Part shown: in pieces, positions 26,301 through 50,039 of the stretch | Numbering within the stretch: the stretch's first letter is position 1 | Layout of the letters: each line of letters opens with the position of its first letter | NCBI GenBank assembly: GCA_030562195.1 | Contig: CM060201.1 | Coordinates: forward strand, 26,270,067-26,334,066 | DNA from: Nipponacmea schrenckii | Lineage: Eukaryota; Mollusca; Gastropoda; Lottiidae | DNA: 64,000 bases | Direction of reading: 5' to 3' | The notes under the pieces: model-generated | Database searches by the model: none | Seen by the model: the letters and a program-made list of their open reading frames with translations, nothing else | What the model was told of the DNA's origin: nothing | Position numbers and translations under genes: made by a program

Positions 26301-29300
26301 TCTACATTGCTTTTAGGTCATTTTTAAGTATTAGTAAGTAACACAGCATCCTCCTTTCTAGATGGTTTCAAACACTTCATTTCTCCTCAAATTAAAATGG
26401 ACTGCTTTTTGTTCATGTCTTGTGTGCACCAATGTGGCCCAACTATAACTGAAATATTTTCATTAACAGTTTACCGGTGATGAAACCAATACCATCAATC
26501 TAATAGATGACAATGAGGCTGACAATGCTGCCAACAATGCTTTGTCGGATTTGAAGAAGATGCAGATGGAATTAACTGAGCCTGAGCAAGCTTCAGATAA
26601 CCATACCAGTACTGCAGAAAACAATGCCAAGTCTCCACAACCAAGTCCTACTCCACCATCTACACAACCACAATCATCTAAACTGCAACAACAGCATCAG
26701 CCAACACAACAACAGCATCAGCCAACACAAGAACACCAGCCATCCACACAACAACAGCCTTCAGAACAACAACGAAGTACCACTCCTCCTTCAGAACCAG
26801 AAATATCAAAACAAGCTTCAAAGGAACCTGAATTACCACAAGAAGAGGCTCAGAATGATGAAGTTCCCTTAATGAGAATGTCTCAAGAAATGCCTATTTG
26901 TAGTCAACCAGATCCAAATGAAGATTACTGTGCTTGCTGTCACAATGGTGGAGATGTGTTGTGTTGTGATAAATGTCCAAGAGTTTATCATTTACAGTGT
27001 CACATTCCACCATTACAGTGTGTACCTCCGTAAGTATAAGTGACGTTTATTTTTTTGTAAAGGTAGAACAATGAATTTAGACTTGTGCTTGTTAATGAAA
27101 CAAAAAGGCAATGGCAAATGATGCAGTTATGGAAAGAGTTCCATTTTGGAACAAAAAAAAGCAAAAATTTCGTTCATCTTCTGTGGCTACTGGTTCAAAT
27201 AATTTTAGGGAACAATTCTTCTTTTTATAAAAATATTAGCAAGGACAGAATTTTGAATATATCTTTGGGAACCAACATAGATGATGCAGCATTAAATCAT
27301 ATCTTTCTTTTCTTTTTCTTTCAGAGGGGTATTTGTGTGTTTACTCTGTGAACCTACAGAAGTTGTTACAGAACAAGACGCTGATATGGTAAATGGTGGG
27401 ACAAAACGTAAAGCTCCATCTGGACTTTCGAACAGAGAATTAAAGGTACTGAAAAACAGAATAGTATTTAGAACTTTTGGCTGGATTATTTACAGTATAC
27501 ATACATTATTTATAGAAAAGCACTGATGCATTTAAGGAAATGAATTTGAAATAAAATAATGGCGAACAGTCTACAACATCTTAGAAAATCTGAAATATGG
27601 TCAATATAAGTATATATTCATCAGTGAACTTACCTGGTGTCATAAAGTAACAGAATCCCTTAAAATCTGGAAAGCTGACAAACTTAGTAATTTTTGAAAA
27701 ATGTTAAATAAGTTTATTATTATGGCAGAAGGTTTATCTACTGATGAATTTATGCTGTTATTGGCCAAGTTTAAAAATTTATTTTCATTCAAAGACACAG
27801 TATTCTTTAAAATGATAAATAATTTGTCAAATACTTGGTCATATTAAATAATATGAGATATATGTGTATTTGTTATTAAAAGCAGTGTAACTTGATTTTT
27901 ATACGCCCACATGAAATGGGGGGCGTATATTGTCGTCACCCACGTCCGTCCGTCCGTCCGTCCACAATTGTTAATTAATATCAGTTATTGCCCTTGTTTT
28001 TGAAAACGCGTTCAATTTTTAGCTTTTAAAAACTCTACAAAGCACAGTTATTGACCGATTTTGACGAAACTTGCTGAAATTGTTTAGTATCACCCAAGAA
28101 TGAACCCTTTTGAAAATAGCACATATCGAAATATATTTAATAGGAATTATTGCCCTTGTTCTATAAAATGTGTTGGATTTTTGCCTTGTAAACACTCTAC
28201 AAGTCACAATTCTTGAGCGATTTTATTGTAATCACCTAAGGATGAACCCTATTGAAATTCAGTTGAATCGAAAAATATTTAGTATCAGTTATTGCCCTTG
28301 TGTTTGAAAACGCGTTCAATTTTAGCTTGTAAACACTCTAGAAAGAACAATTCTTAATGGATTTTGATAAAACTTGGCTAGAGTATTTGTTTTTACCCAA
28401 GGATGAACCTTTTTGAAAATCAAATAAATCGAAATATATTTAGTGTCAGTTATTGCCCTTGTGTTTGAAAACGGGGTTAACTTTTTGGCTAATAAACACT
28501 CTAGAAGGTACAATTCATGACCAATGTTGACAAAACTCACTGAAATTGTTGGATATCGCAAGGGATGAGCCTAATTGAAAATTAAAAATATCAAAATATA
28601 TCTAATATGAATTATTGCCCTTGTTCTTTTAAACGCGTTCGATTTTTGTCTCGTAAACACTCTACATGAAACAATTCTTGATGGATTTCGATGAAACTTG
28701 GTGTGAGAGTGTGTTATAACTCAAGGATGAACCCTATTGAAAATCAGCGAAATCGAAAAAAAATTTAGTATGAGTTACTGCCCTTGTTCTTGAAAACGCA
28801 TTCAATTTTAGCTTGTAAACATTCTAGAAAGAACTATTCTTAATGGATTTTGATTAACTTTGGCTTGAGTATTTGTTTTTACCCAAGGATGAACCCTATT
28901 ATAAATCAAATAAATAGAAATATTTAGTGTCAGTTATAGCCCTTGTTCTTGAAAACGCGTTCAATTTTAGCTTGTAAACACTCTAGAAAGAACAATTTTT
29001 AATGGATTTTGATGTAACTTGGCTGTGTTATTTGTTGTCTCCCAAGGATGAACCCTATTGAAAATTGAAAAATATTTAGTACAAGTGATTGACCTTGTTT
29101 TTGAAAATGCTTTAACTCGTAAACACTCTAGAAAGAACAATTTTGAATGGATTTTGATGAAACTTGGCTTTAGTATTTGTTTTCTCACAAGGATAAACCC
29201 AATTGAAAATCAGATAAATCGAAAAATATTTAGTGTCAGTTATTGCGCCTGTTTTCAAAAACGCTTTCAACTTTTGGCTTGTGAACACTCTAAACATTCC

Positions 29301-31400
29301 TTTTTGACAAAACTTGCTGAAATTGTTTAATATCAACCAAGGATGAGCCTTATTAAGAATTAAAAATATCAAAATATTATTAAGGGTGAACCCTATTGCA
29401 AATCATAAAAATGCCGAAAAATATTTAATGAGTTGTTATTAGGTACAATTCTTGACAGTTTTTAATGAAACTAGAGACCCTAGAAAAAAATATATGGTGG
29501 AAGGTTGAATATTTCATTCCACTTATTGTAACCTTACTGAAAAGTTTTTATTTGAAATAAATGCTGCCAGTGGGCGTATATTACCTTGCCTGGCAAGAAG
29601 TGTAACTATCTTATTATAAAAGTTTTAAGGTAGTGAAGATCAAGGTGTTGAAAATCAAATTAATTAAATGTTAGATGAAACTAATTAAATGTTGGACCAA
29701 ACTAATTAAATGTTGGACCAAACTAATTGAATGTTGGATTTTTGTTATAGATATGTGAGAAAATTTTACTGGAATTGTTCTGTCATCAACAAAGTGTAGC
29801 CTTCCATGAACCTGTTGGCAGAAATGTAAGTATGAAATATTTTTTGCCAGCTGGCATGTACTGTTGCCGTCATAGTAATAGTCAATCAATTATGTGTAAT
29901 ATTTACATGATTATGTTGTTATGATAACATGGTTATAATATGTAGTAATATTTACATGAATATGATGTTATGATAACATGGTTATGTGTAACATTTACAT
30001 CAATATGTTATGAAAACATGGTTATGTTGTAATGATAACATGGTTATGTGTGATATTTTCATGGTTATTTTATGATAACATGGTTATGTGTAATATTTAC
30101 ATGATTTGAGTTGTTATAACATGGTTATGTGTGATATTTACATGGTTATGTTGTTATTATAACATGGTTATGTGTGATATTTACATGGTTATGTTGTTAC
30201 GATAACATGGTTATGTGTAATATTTACATGAATAAGTTGTTATGATAGCATGGTTATGTGTAATATTTACATGGTTATGTTGTTATGATAACATGGTTAT
30301 GTGTAATATTTACATGAATGTGTTATGATTTCTTGGGATTTCGTTTTTTTTAGAGAAATATTTGTTCCCAATTATTTTCATGTTTATGTTGTTACGATAC
30401 TTTGGCTATGTTTTTTATATCATGCTTATGTTTTGTATTCCAGGTATTGAATTATCACAAGATTGTTCTGAAACCACAAGATTTTACAACCATTAAATGT
30501 AAATTATCACCACAACATTTCAATCATTACAATTCAGTGCATGATTTCCTATCAGATGTAAAACAAGTCTTTGTCAATTGTGCTCTATATAATGATGTAA
30601 GTTTGATTTTTTTTTTCAAATCCTGAATCATCTCCATTTTGAGCAACCTTTCTACTAGCCTATATCAAGATTTTATCAAGTACTGCCATTGGCTGTAAGG
30701 CATTACTTGAAGGGACACATTCTCTATTTGTTCAACCAATCATAACTTTGTCTAACAAAGGGGACCTTTAGTTGGGCTAATCAGTAACAGTGTTCGCACC
30801 TCACCATTCGATATGAGCCATGGATAATTATCTGCATTTGCAATTTGAAGTGACAAGTAGTCTTTTCTCAAGACTCTGTGATATAATTGTGCCTAAGAAG
30901 CCCCTTAAGGTCCCAACTGTCGGAAGCCTGCCAGTGAAGTTACAAGTTATATAGCACAGTTGGTTAGAGTGTTGGTATTAACATGACATTATTTGCTTGG
31001 TTATCGGGAGCAAATGGCGGTCAGCATGTGAAAGTCTGAGGACATTGAATAAGTCATCTTCACTCATTACTCAAGTCAACCCAGCTGTAAATGGGTACAG
31101 ATATTCTAGGAAAGATCAGTTGCCAAGAGGGTTTGGCCAAGGACCAACAGATTTCAGATTGGCCCTTCTCCTTATTACAGCTCTAACTGTGGTCTTTATC
31201 TTTTACAGCCTTTGTCTGAAGTTGGAAAAGCCGGTAAAGTTGTGAATAAATTCTTTGAAGATTTGGTTGAGGAGAATTTGCCTGCCTATTTAAAGTTTAT
31301 CAAGAAAGAAACTGGGACCTCGAGTGACAAAAACAAAAACATTTCTGGAAGTTCTAGTCCAAAAAGACAACGTCTGGATAATGGTCCTACTTCAACTTGA
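23399..31400 (+). CDS. TIF1: TIF1-family TRIM protein (TRIM24/TRIM33-like E3 ligase and chromatin reader)
   Basis: Nuclear transcription intermediary factor combining E3 ubiquitin ligase and histone-reading modules. Exons: 23399-23591, 23933-25369, 25550-25583, 26047-26137, 26470-27029, 27325-27445, 29751-29825, 30444-30596, 31209-31400; phases join to 951 aa. Domain order: RING split by intron 1 (Cys pairs about 11/14, 28-His30-33/36, then CKDC 69-72); B-box 1 ([20 protein letters not shown], about 105-140); B-box 2 ([18 protein letters not shown]); coiled coil; Gln/His-rich linker with poly-Q; a second Pro/Gln-rich stretch; PHD finger ([18 protein letters not shown], from about 738) completed by exon 6; bromodomain in exons 7-9 with the acetyl-lysine-binding Asn at about 887 (NCALYND). 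This architecture is diagnostic of TIF1. Which vertebrate paralogue it matches best cannot be decided by eye; invertebrates usually have one pro-orthologue. Introns 6 and 7 are rich in repeats. Confidence 0.95.
27588..27812. mobile_element. TTAA-type MITE copy in TIF1 intron 6
   Basis: GAACTTACCTGGTGTCATAA, CAGAATCCCTTAAAATCTGG and the right end with CAGTATTCTTTAA match the family seen at 47908-48248; the left inverted repeat is lost. Confidence 0.6.
27899..29600 (+). repeat. Element with CGTCCGTCC head and about nine 161-bp units (TIF1 intron 6)
   Basis: Head: ATACGCCCACATGAAATGGG, GGCGTATATTGTCGTCACCC, then CGTCCGTCCGTCCGTCC. Then tandem units of 161 bp (e.g. CGCGTTCAA-type starts near 28312, 28473, 28634, 28796 and 28957), each with GTAAACACTCTAGAAAG, GATTTTGATGAAACTTGG and AAGGATGAACCCTATTGAAA. 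The tail CAGTGGGCGTATATTACCTT repeats the GGGCGTATATT motif. Other copies at 13855-14440 (plus) and 56880-57450 (reversed). Confidence 0.85.
29655..29738 (+). repeat. 21-bp tandem repeat directly before the TIF1 exon 7 acceptor
   Basis: About four units of AAACTAATTAAATGTTGGACC end about 12 bases before the acceptor AG at 29749-29750. Each unit contains ACTAAT, a good branch-point match. Confidence 0.9.
29895..30400 (+). repeat. About 42-bp minisatellite in TIF1 intron 7
   Basis: Units of TTATGATAACATGGTTATGT followed by GTAATATTTACATGAATATG repeat about eight to nine times and fade into degraded copies (GTTTATGTTGTTACGATA) close to the exon 8 acceptor at 30443. Confidence 0.9.
30945..31200 (+). 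repeat. tRNA-derived SINE in TIF1 intron 8
   Basis: The head reads TAGCACAGTTGGTTAGAG, an excellent RNA polymerase III A-box (TRGCNNAGYNGG), followed by a degraded B-box-like GGTTATCGG. The body matches the copies near 1.0 kb and 54.8 kb. It ends just before the acceptor of the last TIF1 exon. Confidence 0.7.
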
Positions 31401-31427
31401 CAGTTGTTATAATTAGGACTGGACAAA
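31401..31427 (+). other. Start of TIF1 3' UTR
   Basis: Twenty-seven bases between the TIF1 stop codon and the first 41-bp repeat unit. The 3' UTR probably runs through the whole array; the nearest poly(A)-like hexamer I see beyond it is an ATTAAA at about 32074-32079. Confidence 0.35.
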
Positions 31428-31834
31428 AGATTAATATGCTATGATTTATCTAGCATCATATCCTGTAAAGATTGATATGCTATGATTTATCTAGCATCAT
31501 ATCCTGTAAAGATTAATATGCTATGATTTATCTAGCATCATATCCTGTAAAGATTAATATGCTATGATTTATCTAGCATCATATCCTGTAAAGATTAATA
31601 TGCTATGATTTATCTAGCATCATATCCTGTAAAGATTAATATGCTATGATTTATCTAGCATCATATCCTGTAAAGATTAATATGCTATGATTTATCTAGC
31701 ATCATATCCTGTAAAATTAATATGCTATGATTTATCTAGCATCATATCCTGTAAAATTAATATGCTATGATTTATCTAGCATCATATCCTGTAAAGATTA
31801 ATATGCTATGATTTATCTAGCATCATATCCTGTA
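31428..31834 (+). repeat. 41-bp tandem repeat (about 10 copies) in the presumed TIF1 3' UTR
   Basis: The unit begins GATTAATATGCTATGATTTA and ends ATATCCTGTAAA. Copies are almost identical: one early copy has GATTGATATG, and two have lost one G (40 bp). Each unit contains ATGCTA and TAGCAT nine bases apart, so an RNA copy could fold into a row of identical short hairpins. The array starts 27 bases after the stop codon. Confidence 0.95.
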
Positions 31835-32593
31835 TATGGGTCTTCATGGTCTTAGTAACCCATATTATACTAAGCCCACTACACAAGGAAATTATAACAA
31901 AACATCCACAAGGAATGATTAGATTTACTGAGATTTGTTTTCTCAGGCCAATTTTGATCAGACAATATTTATTTATGAATATGTAATTTCCCTCACTTGT
32001 ATATTACCACTGCCTCAAGGAAGTATGGAGAATGAGGGGTGTAGTTTGGTAGTTGTGTTATATCTAGAAAAAAATTAAAGTATTGAGGAAGTAATAGATT
32101 AATTGCTTAAGAATCGAATTCTGAATTTAAATATGGTGGTCTTTATTGTATTCCATTTACACTTTTTGTCCATGTTATTACATCAACTCATTGAAAACAT
32201 ATAAGTATTAGAAAATTTGTATTGTTTAATTCTGAGTTGTTTCCTGTTTTATTTATTTCTTGAAACTCGTAGAATGGAGACACACAGATCAAAAAGTAAC
32301 TGTAGATTTATTTAATCCAATAGTGAATGCACAACGAAACAACAATATACTAAGCACAATGTATAGTACACAAGTCATACGTACAGTAATAAGCACTTTA
32401 ATTGAATCCCCGAGGCCCTGACTACTAGCCTATTTATATAAAACTTATACTTCTAGAACAATCAAGAAGCCACTGTAACATTCCAGAAGTGATACATTGT
32501 TGCACACTGTTTTCACAGGTCATATTGCATCATTAAATATTAGTAGTGAAACCTTTAGTAACTTCTGGAAAGACCTTTTAAAAAAATTTTCCC

Positions 32594-32661
32594 TTTAACA
32601 GAAGTAAGCATCTGTGATCTTGCACGTCTTGGACCAATTTAAAGCGGCAGAGTTGCCAATC
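32594..32661. repeat. 68-bp direct repeat, left copy
   Basis: TTTAACAGAAGTAAGCATCT through TTGCCAATC; matches 33009-33076 with one mismatch. The two copies bracket the block containing GGT terminal exon copy A. Confidence 0.95.
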
Positions 32662-32675
32662 AATAAAATTGGATC

Positions 32676-45561
<12,886 letters not shown>

Positions 45562-46089
45562 ACCATATTCTTCTTTCGTGTTCATTCTAAAAGGACAAGA
45601 TTATGTCAACAGAAGGTAAACAGAACAGGGAGGAGATGTAAACAATGAACCTTTGGAAGTTTTAAACAAATATTAATACAAAATTTAAAGGGAAAGATTC
45701 ACCTTTTGAGGGAGTTGATTTGGTTTGGAATACACGTAGGCCTACACGTGAATATGAAAATAGTCTTCAGAAGTTCTTAAAAAGGGAACGAAAATCGAAT
45801 AATCCATTGAAATAAACCTCAAATTAAATATTCCCATTTTCGATTTATGTACGTACATCTATATAGTCTCCATCAAGATGAGTCGTTATTTTAATTTTCA
45901 AACTCAGATAATTCTGGACACATTGATTTAAAGGCTCAAATGACGACGGCGAGCTGTTAACACTATTATTGATAAGCATAGCTAAATTATTCCCGTTTCT
46001 GAGACTAAAATACGATTTGTGAAACGGATGGCAAACCGGGTCCCTTTTAATGTCATCTGAGAGTTGGAAATGTTCAATATGAGTATTTA

Positions 46090-46293
46090 TTATTATTTAT
46101 TAATTTATTAAGCGCTTTTCACTATTCAAATGCATCTTTATAGATAATAACTTAGTTTCTTGGATATTTATTTATCTTTTGATGTCATTTAAGGCAACAG
46201 GTATATTTGCTGATGAATAGAGCTCTTATTGACCAAGTTTAAAATTTTCAAATTTTATGTTTATTCTAAGACCTATTATCCCTTTAATGTTAT
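46090..46293. mobile_element. TTAA-type MITE, right half
   Basis: TTTTATGTTTATTCTAAGAC, CTATTATCCCT and a terminal TTAA, with AGAGCTCTTATTGACCAAGT as in the 47.9-kb copy. Confidence 0.65.
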
Positions 46294-47907
46294 TGCATCA
46301 GGAATGGGATCTCACAAGTATCTCATATTTGTTTAATGCTTATCTTCTATTCCAAATTTTAAAGGTTTGGGCAGGGTTTCATTATTAGTTATAAGTGATA
46401 TGCATTCGACTTTTTACTCGCTAACGTAATTTAGTGTAGAGCTATTAGAAGTATATATCAAATTTCCTTTCCCCGTTATAGTGATTTAAATATACTCTCT
46501 ATACCCGAAACCTTAAAGCATAAAAGCGGATCCGTCGAGAAATTGAAAATTGACCCACTAATATCAACTGAATAATGACCGATTTCGACTCTTGAAGTAT
46601 AGCAAGATTGATTTATTTCTTAAAAGAAGGCGAATAGCATTCAGCTCTTAACAGATACTCCAAGATGCCACCGAAATTCGGATTGTTGGAAGATTGACAA
46701 GAGTCTCCATTTTCAATTTCCTAGCCTATGTTATTTTAAGAAAAATACTGAAGTTTAAAGCCAATCTTGACTTAACTATAGGTGTCGTCTAGAATTGCCA
46801 CTACAGATATTACTTGAATAAGATGTAGGATGTACCAAACTGTTTCAAGTATATAATACATTATTATACATCATGAAATGTATAGTGATAATACTAGGGT
46901 TAATAACTTATAAACCAAATGACCGAGCTTCTTAGAAAACAGTTCAAATATTGACATTGTATTAATTGACAAAAGGAAAATGAAAATATTTACAACTTAT
47001 TCTGATGTGGCTTAAAGGCCTTCTATAAGTTCGCCTTACAAAGAAACTACAAATATCACCTATTGTCACAAACCTGCTGATTTCAGCAATCTTGGGCCAT
47101 CTGAATCTGAACTCGAACGTATATAAAATTTATATAGAAATTTGTCACTTGATTTGCTCTCGCTATCATGCAGACATTTTTTCCAACCAGTTTTCTATAA
47201 ATCACATTAGATATTGAAGAGTGGAACGCATAACTCCATTCATTTCGTTTTCAATGCATACTTTATATCCGTTATGCGTATCAACAGCAGGATATGTGGA
47301 TCTGCTTCAATTTAAAAGAAGCCAACCGCTCCATCGCATAAATATGCAAAGCAGGAGTGCAGCTTGTAAAGCCCTTTCGTTAACCGAAATACTGAAAACC
47401 TTGAATCGCTTATGATGCTATCGGTAAACATTGGTTCGTCGACATTAAAATTGATTTGTCACTTAAAATCGAGATTTATTAGTTTGAAATGAATTTATTT
47501 AACAATAATATATTCTAACGGTTATATATAAAGACTTATAGCGATATAGTTATAGGAGAGCAAGTAACGATACACTTAGTATATCTTGATATTATCTTGA
47601 TAATGGTTTTTATGAGGAAATGATTAAAAAAAACATTTAAACACGAAGTTATAACGATGGATTTCGTATGTTCGTACGTATATATACATAGATATATAAC
47701 TAAGTGCTAGGTAGCTAGTTTTTTTCTGATTAAGACCAAGTGTTCAACAATAACATTAATACGTTACATACATCATGCTCCATACCCCAATCCCTCAGGT
47801 GAAATTGGTCATTTTAATATCATGTTCAGTTCGACATCATCAGTACATGACGCATATTTATCCAATCAGGCATTGGATTTTAGTTAGTGCTATCCGTAAC
47901 ATAAATA

Positions 47908-48248
47908 TTAAAGGGATTCTGCGTCTTAACATGAACATAAAATTTAAGTTCTCAAAAATGGTCAATATGAGTATATATATTCATCAGTAAACTTACCTGG
48001 TGTCATAATGTAACAGAATCCATTAAAATCTGGCAAAACTAAGTCATTTTTGAAAAACGCTTAATTAATTTTTTAAGCATTGTTCAATACTCAAATGAAT
48101 CTTTATGGATAATTACTTAGTTTTTTCGATATTCATTATATTTGTATGTTATTATGACAGCAGACATAATTACTGATAATAGAGCTCTTATTGGCCAAGT
48201 TTAAATTTTTAAAATTTTATGTTCATTTAAGACCCATTATCCCTTTAA
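47908..48248. mobile_element. TTAA-flanked MITE, most complete copy
   Basis: TTAA at both ends (47908-47911, 48245-48248). The left inverted repeat AGGGATTCTGCGTCTTAACA pairs with the right repeat whose reverse complement is AGGGATAATGGGTCTTAAAT; both continue into GAACATAAAATTT. TTAA flanks are what piggyBac-type transposases leave. Confidence 0.85.
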
Positions 48249-50039
48249 CATAATTTTGTTTTAACATCAATGTAATAAAACACAGCTCTATATCACAGAC
48301 CAATAACTACAGAGGGGCAAGGAGGTGGGTGAGGGAGGGGGCGGTAATACGGACTGCCTCACTGAAAAAATTTCTGACAATTTCGAAAACAATTGCCCCT
48401 GCTATAGATATATTACTTTCCCCTCCAAATAATCAAGTCTAATTTCAGGCCTGCTATATTTTCTGGATGCTCTCAAGTTTTATTCCAAATTAAACTTCAC
48501 GCACAAACCATTCTATAAAAAAACTACATCGGTCTCTTAGATAATAAATAAATACATTATGGTATACAAATTACCCGTTGGGTACGTTCGCTTGGTGTTG
48601 CGTGTTCACGTTTAAGTATGTATATACATATTATATATTACAATCGTATTATAACAATAAATCATGTTTTGAATATCCTTTAGAAGTAAAGTACAGTATT
48701 ATCACCATTTATATCTTTTACTTTTCTTTGGCAATGTTGTTAGAGTCGAAATTTGTAGTAGTTTCCAGGAATAGTGCCTCTTAGAATGTGCTCCTTCCCT
48801 GGCGAATTTCAACAGCGGTTGTCAATCCGTGTCGATTCCTACTAAAAATCTAACTTTTCCATGATAATGTTCTTTTTAACACGCACAATTTCATATAATT
48901 CCGGCATAAACTGTCACATCTATAGCGTTCACAAGCCACATTTATCATATTTTAAGTGCAACATTTAAATCAGATGAAAATTTTCAATCTCTAATGTATT
49001 CACAAAGTGTGCAGATTATTACTTAGTCAAGCGCAATTACTCAAATTAAAAGAATAAAAAGAGTTCATCAAAGAATGGTCAAATTCGAAAAATTAAAAAC
49101 ACAGTTAAAATTCTAGTCCGTAACGTAAATTACTGTGAACATTTTTGCAAATTAATAAATAATTGAATTATTAACTTACCTAATTTACTATAATCCTAAG
49201 ATTACACGATATCTAAAACGTTGCAAAATATAAACGTTTTTCTATATTTATTAATAGGCCTACGACTTCATCAATGAAAAACGTACTGTACTCAGGAAAA
49301 ACAGTCTTAAAATACCAAAGGTCAACAATGCGTAAGACTGGAGTACAGGTGAAATAAGCTGAGATATACCTACTCAAAGTGAGATAAGTTCAAATAGTTC
49401 ATTATATTAACCTGCACAGTATAATAAACCGTTTATATCGGATGGCATAGAAAAAAAAAGGTTATCCTTTTCATTTTAGTAGTGATTATATTCATAATTA
49501 TTAAGCTTTGACCATAACTTAATACCGCAACATTATTATAAATATAATTATACATGTATGTAATAATGATGAGGTATTAAGTTATAATATAACTATAATA
49601 TTATATATAACTTTTTATATTATATTGAACATTTTTTCACCAAATAAGATCTTTACGAGTCGAATTACCGTATTGTCATTAAAATTGTTTGACTTGTTAT
49701 ACCGACGGGAATTACTGCAATACAGGACACACATACCTACATTAGGTGGGCGTGTAAAAATTCAAGAAAAGCATCATATAAAATATATTTGTTTTTTTAC
49801 GCACAGATTTATGACTATTGTACGTCAGAAAACAATATTGCAACACATCGTAACCAGAACATAGGTTATGACATGGTCAATATATAAAGAATGGGGTGTG
49901 GTCTGTATTGCAACTATATGTATATTGTGACAAAATATTATAGAGACTAGTGTTTACAAAAATAATAAAATTTACCCCTAAACCATAGTAGGGCGATGAA
50001 ACCAGGATTCAAGCGTCACTAGATAAAGAGAGAAAAATA

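Noticed and set aside
28019..29372. Several minus-strand frames ending in VLSRVFTS
   Set aside because: They are the same stretch of successive 161-bp units; 161 is not a multiple of three and frames break between units, so no coding constraint is evident.
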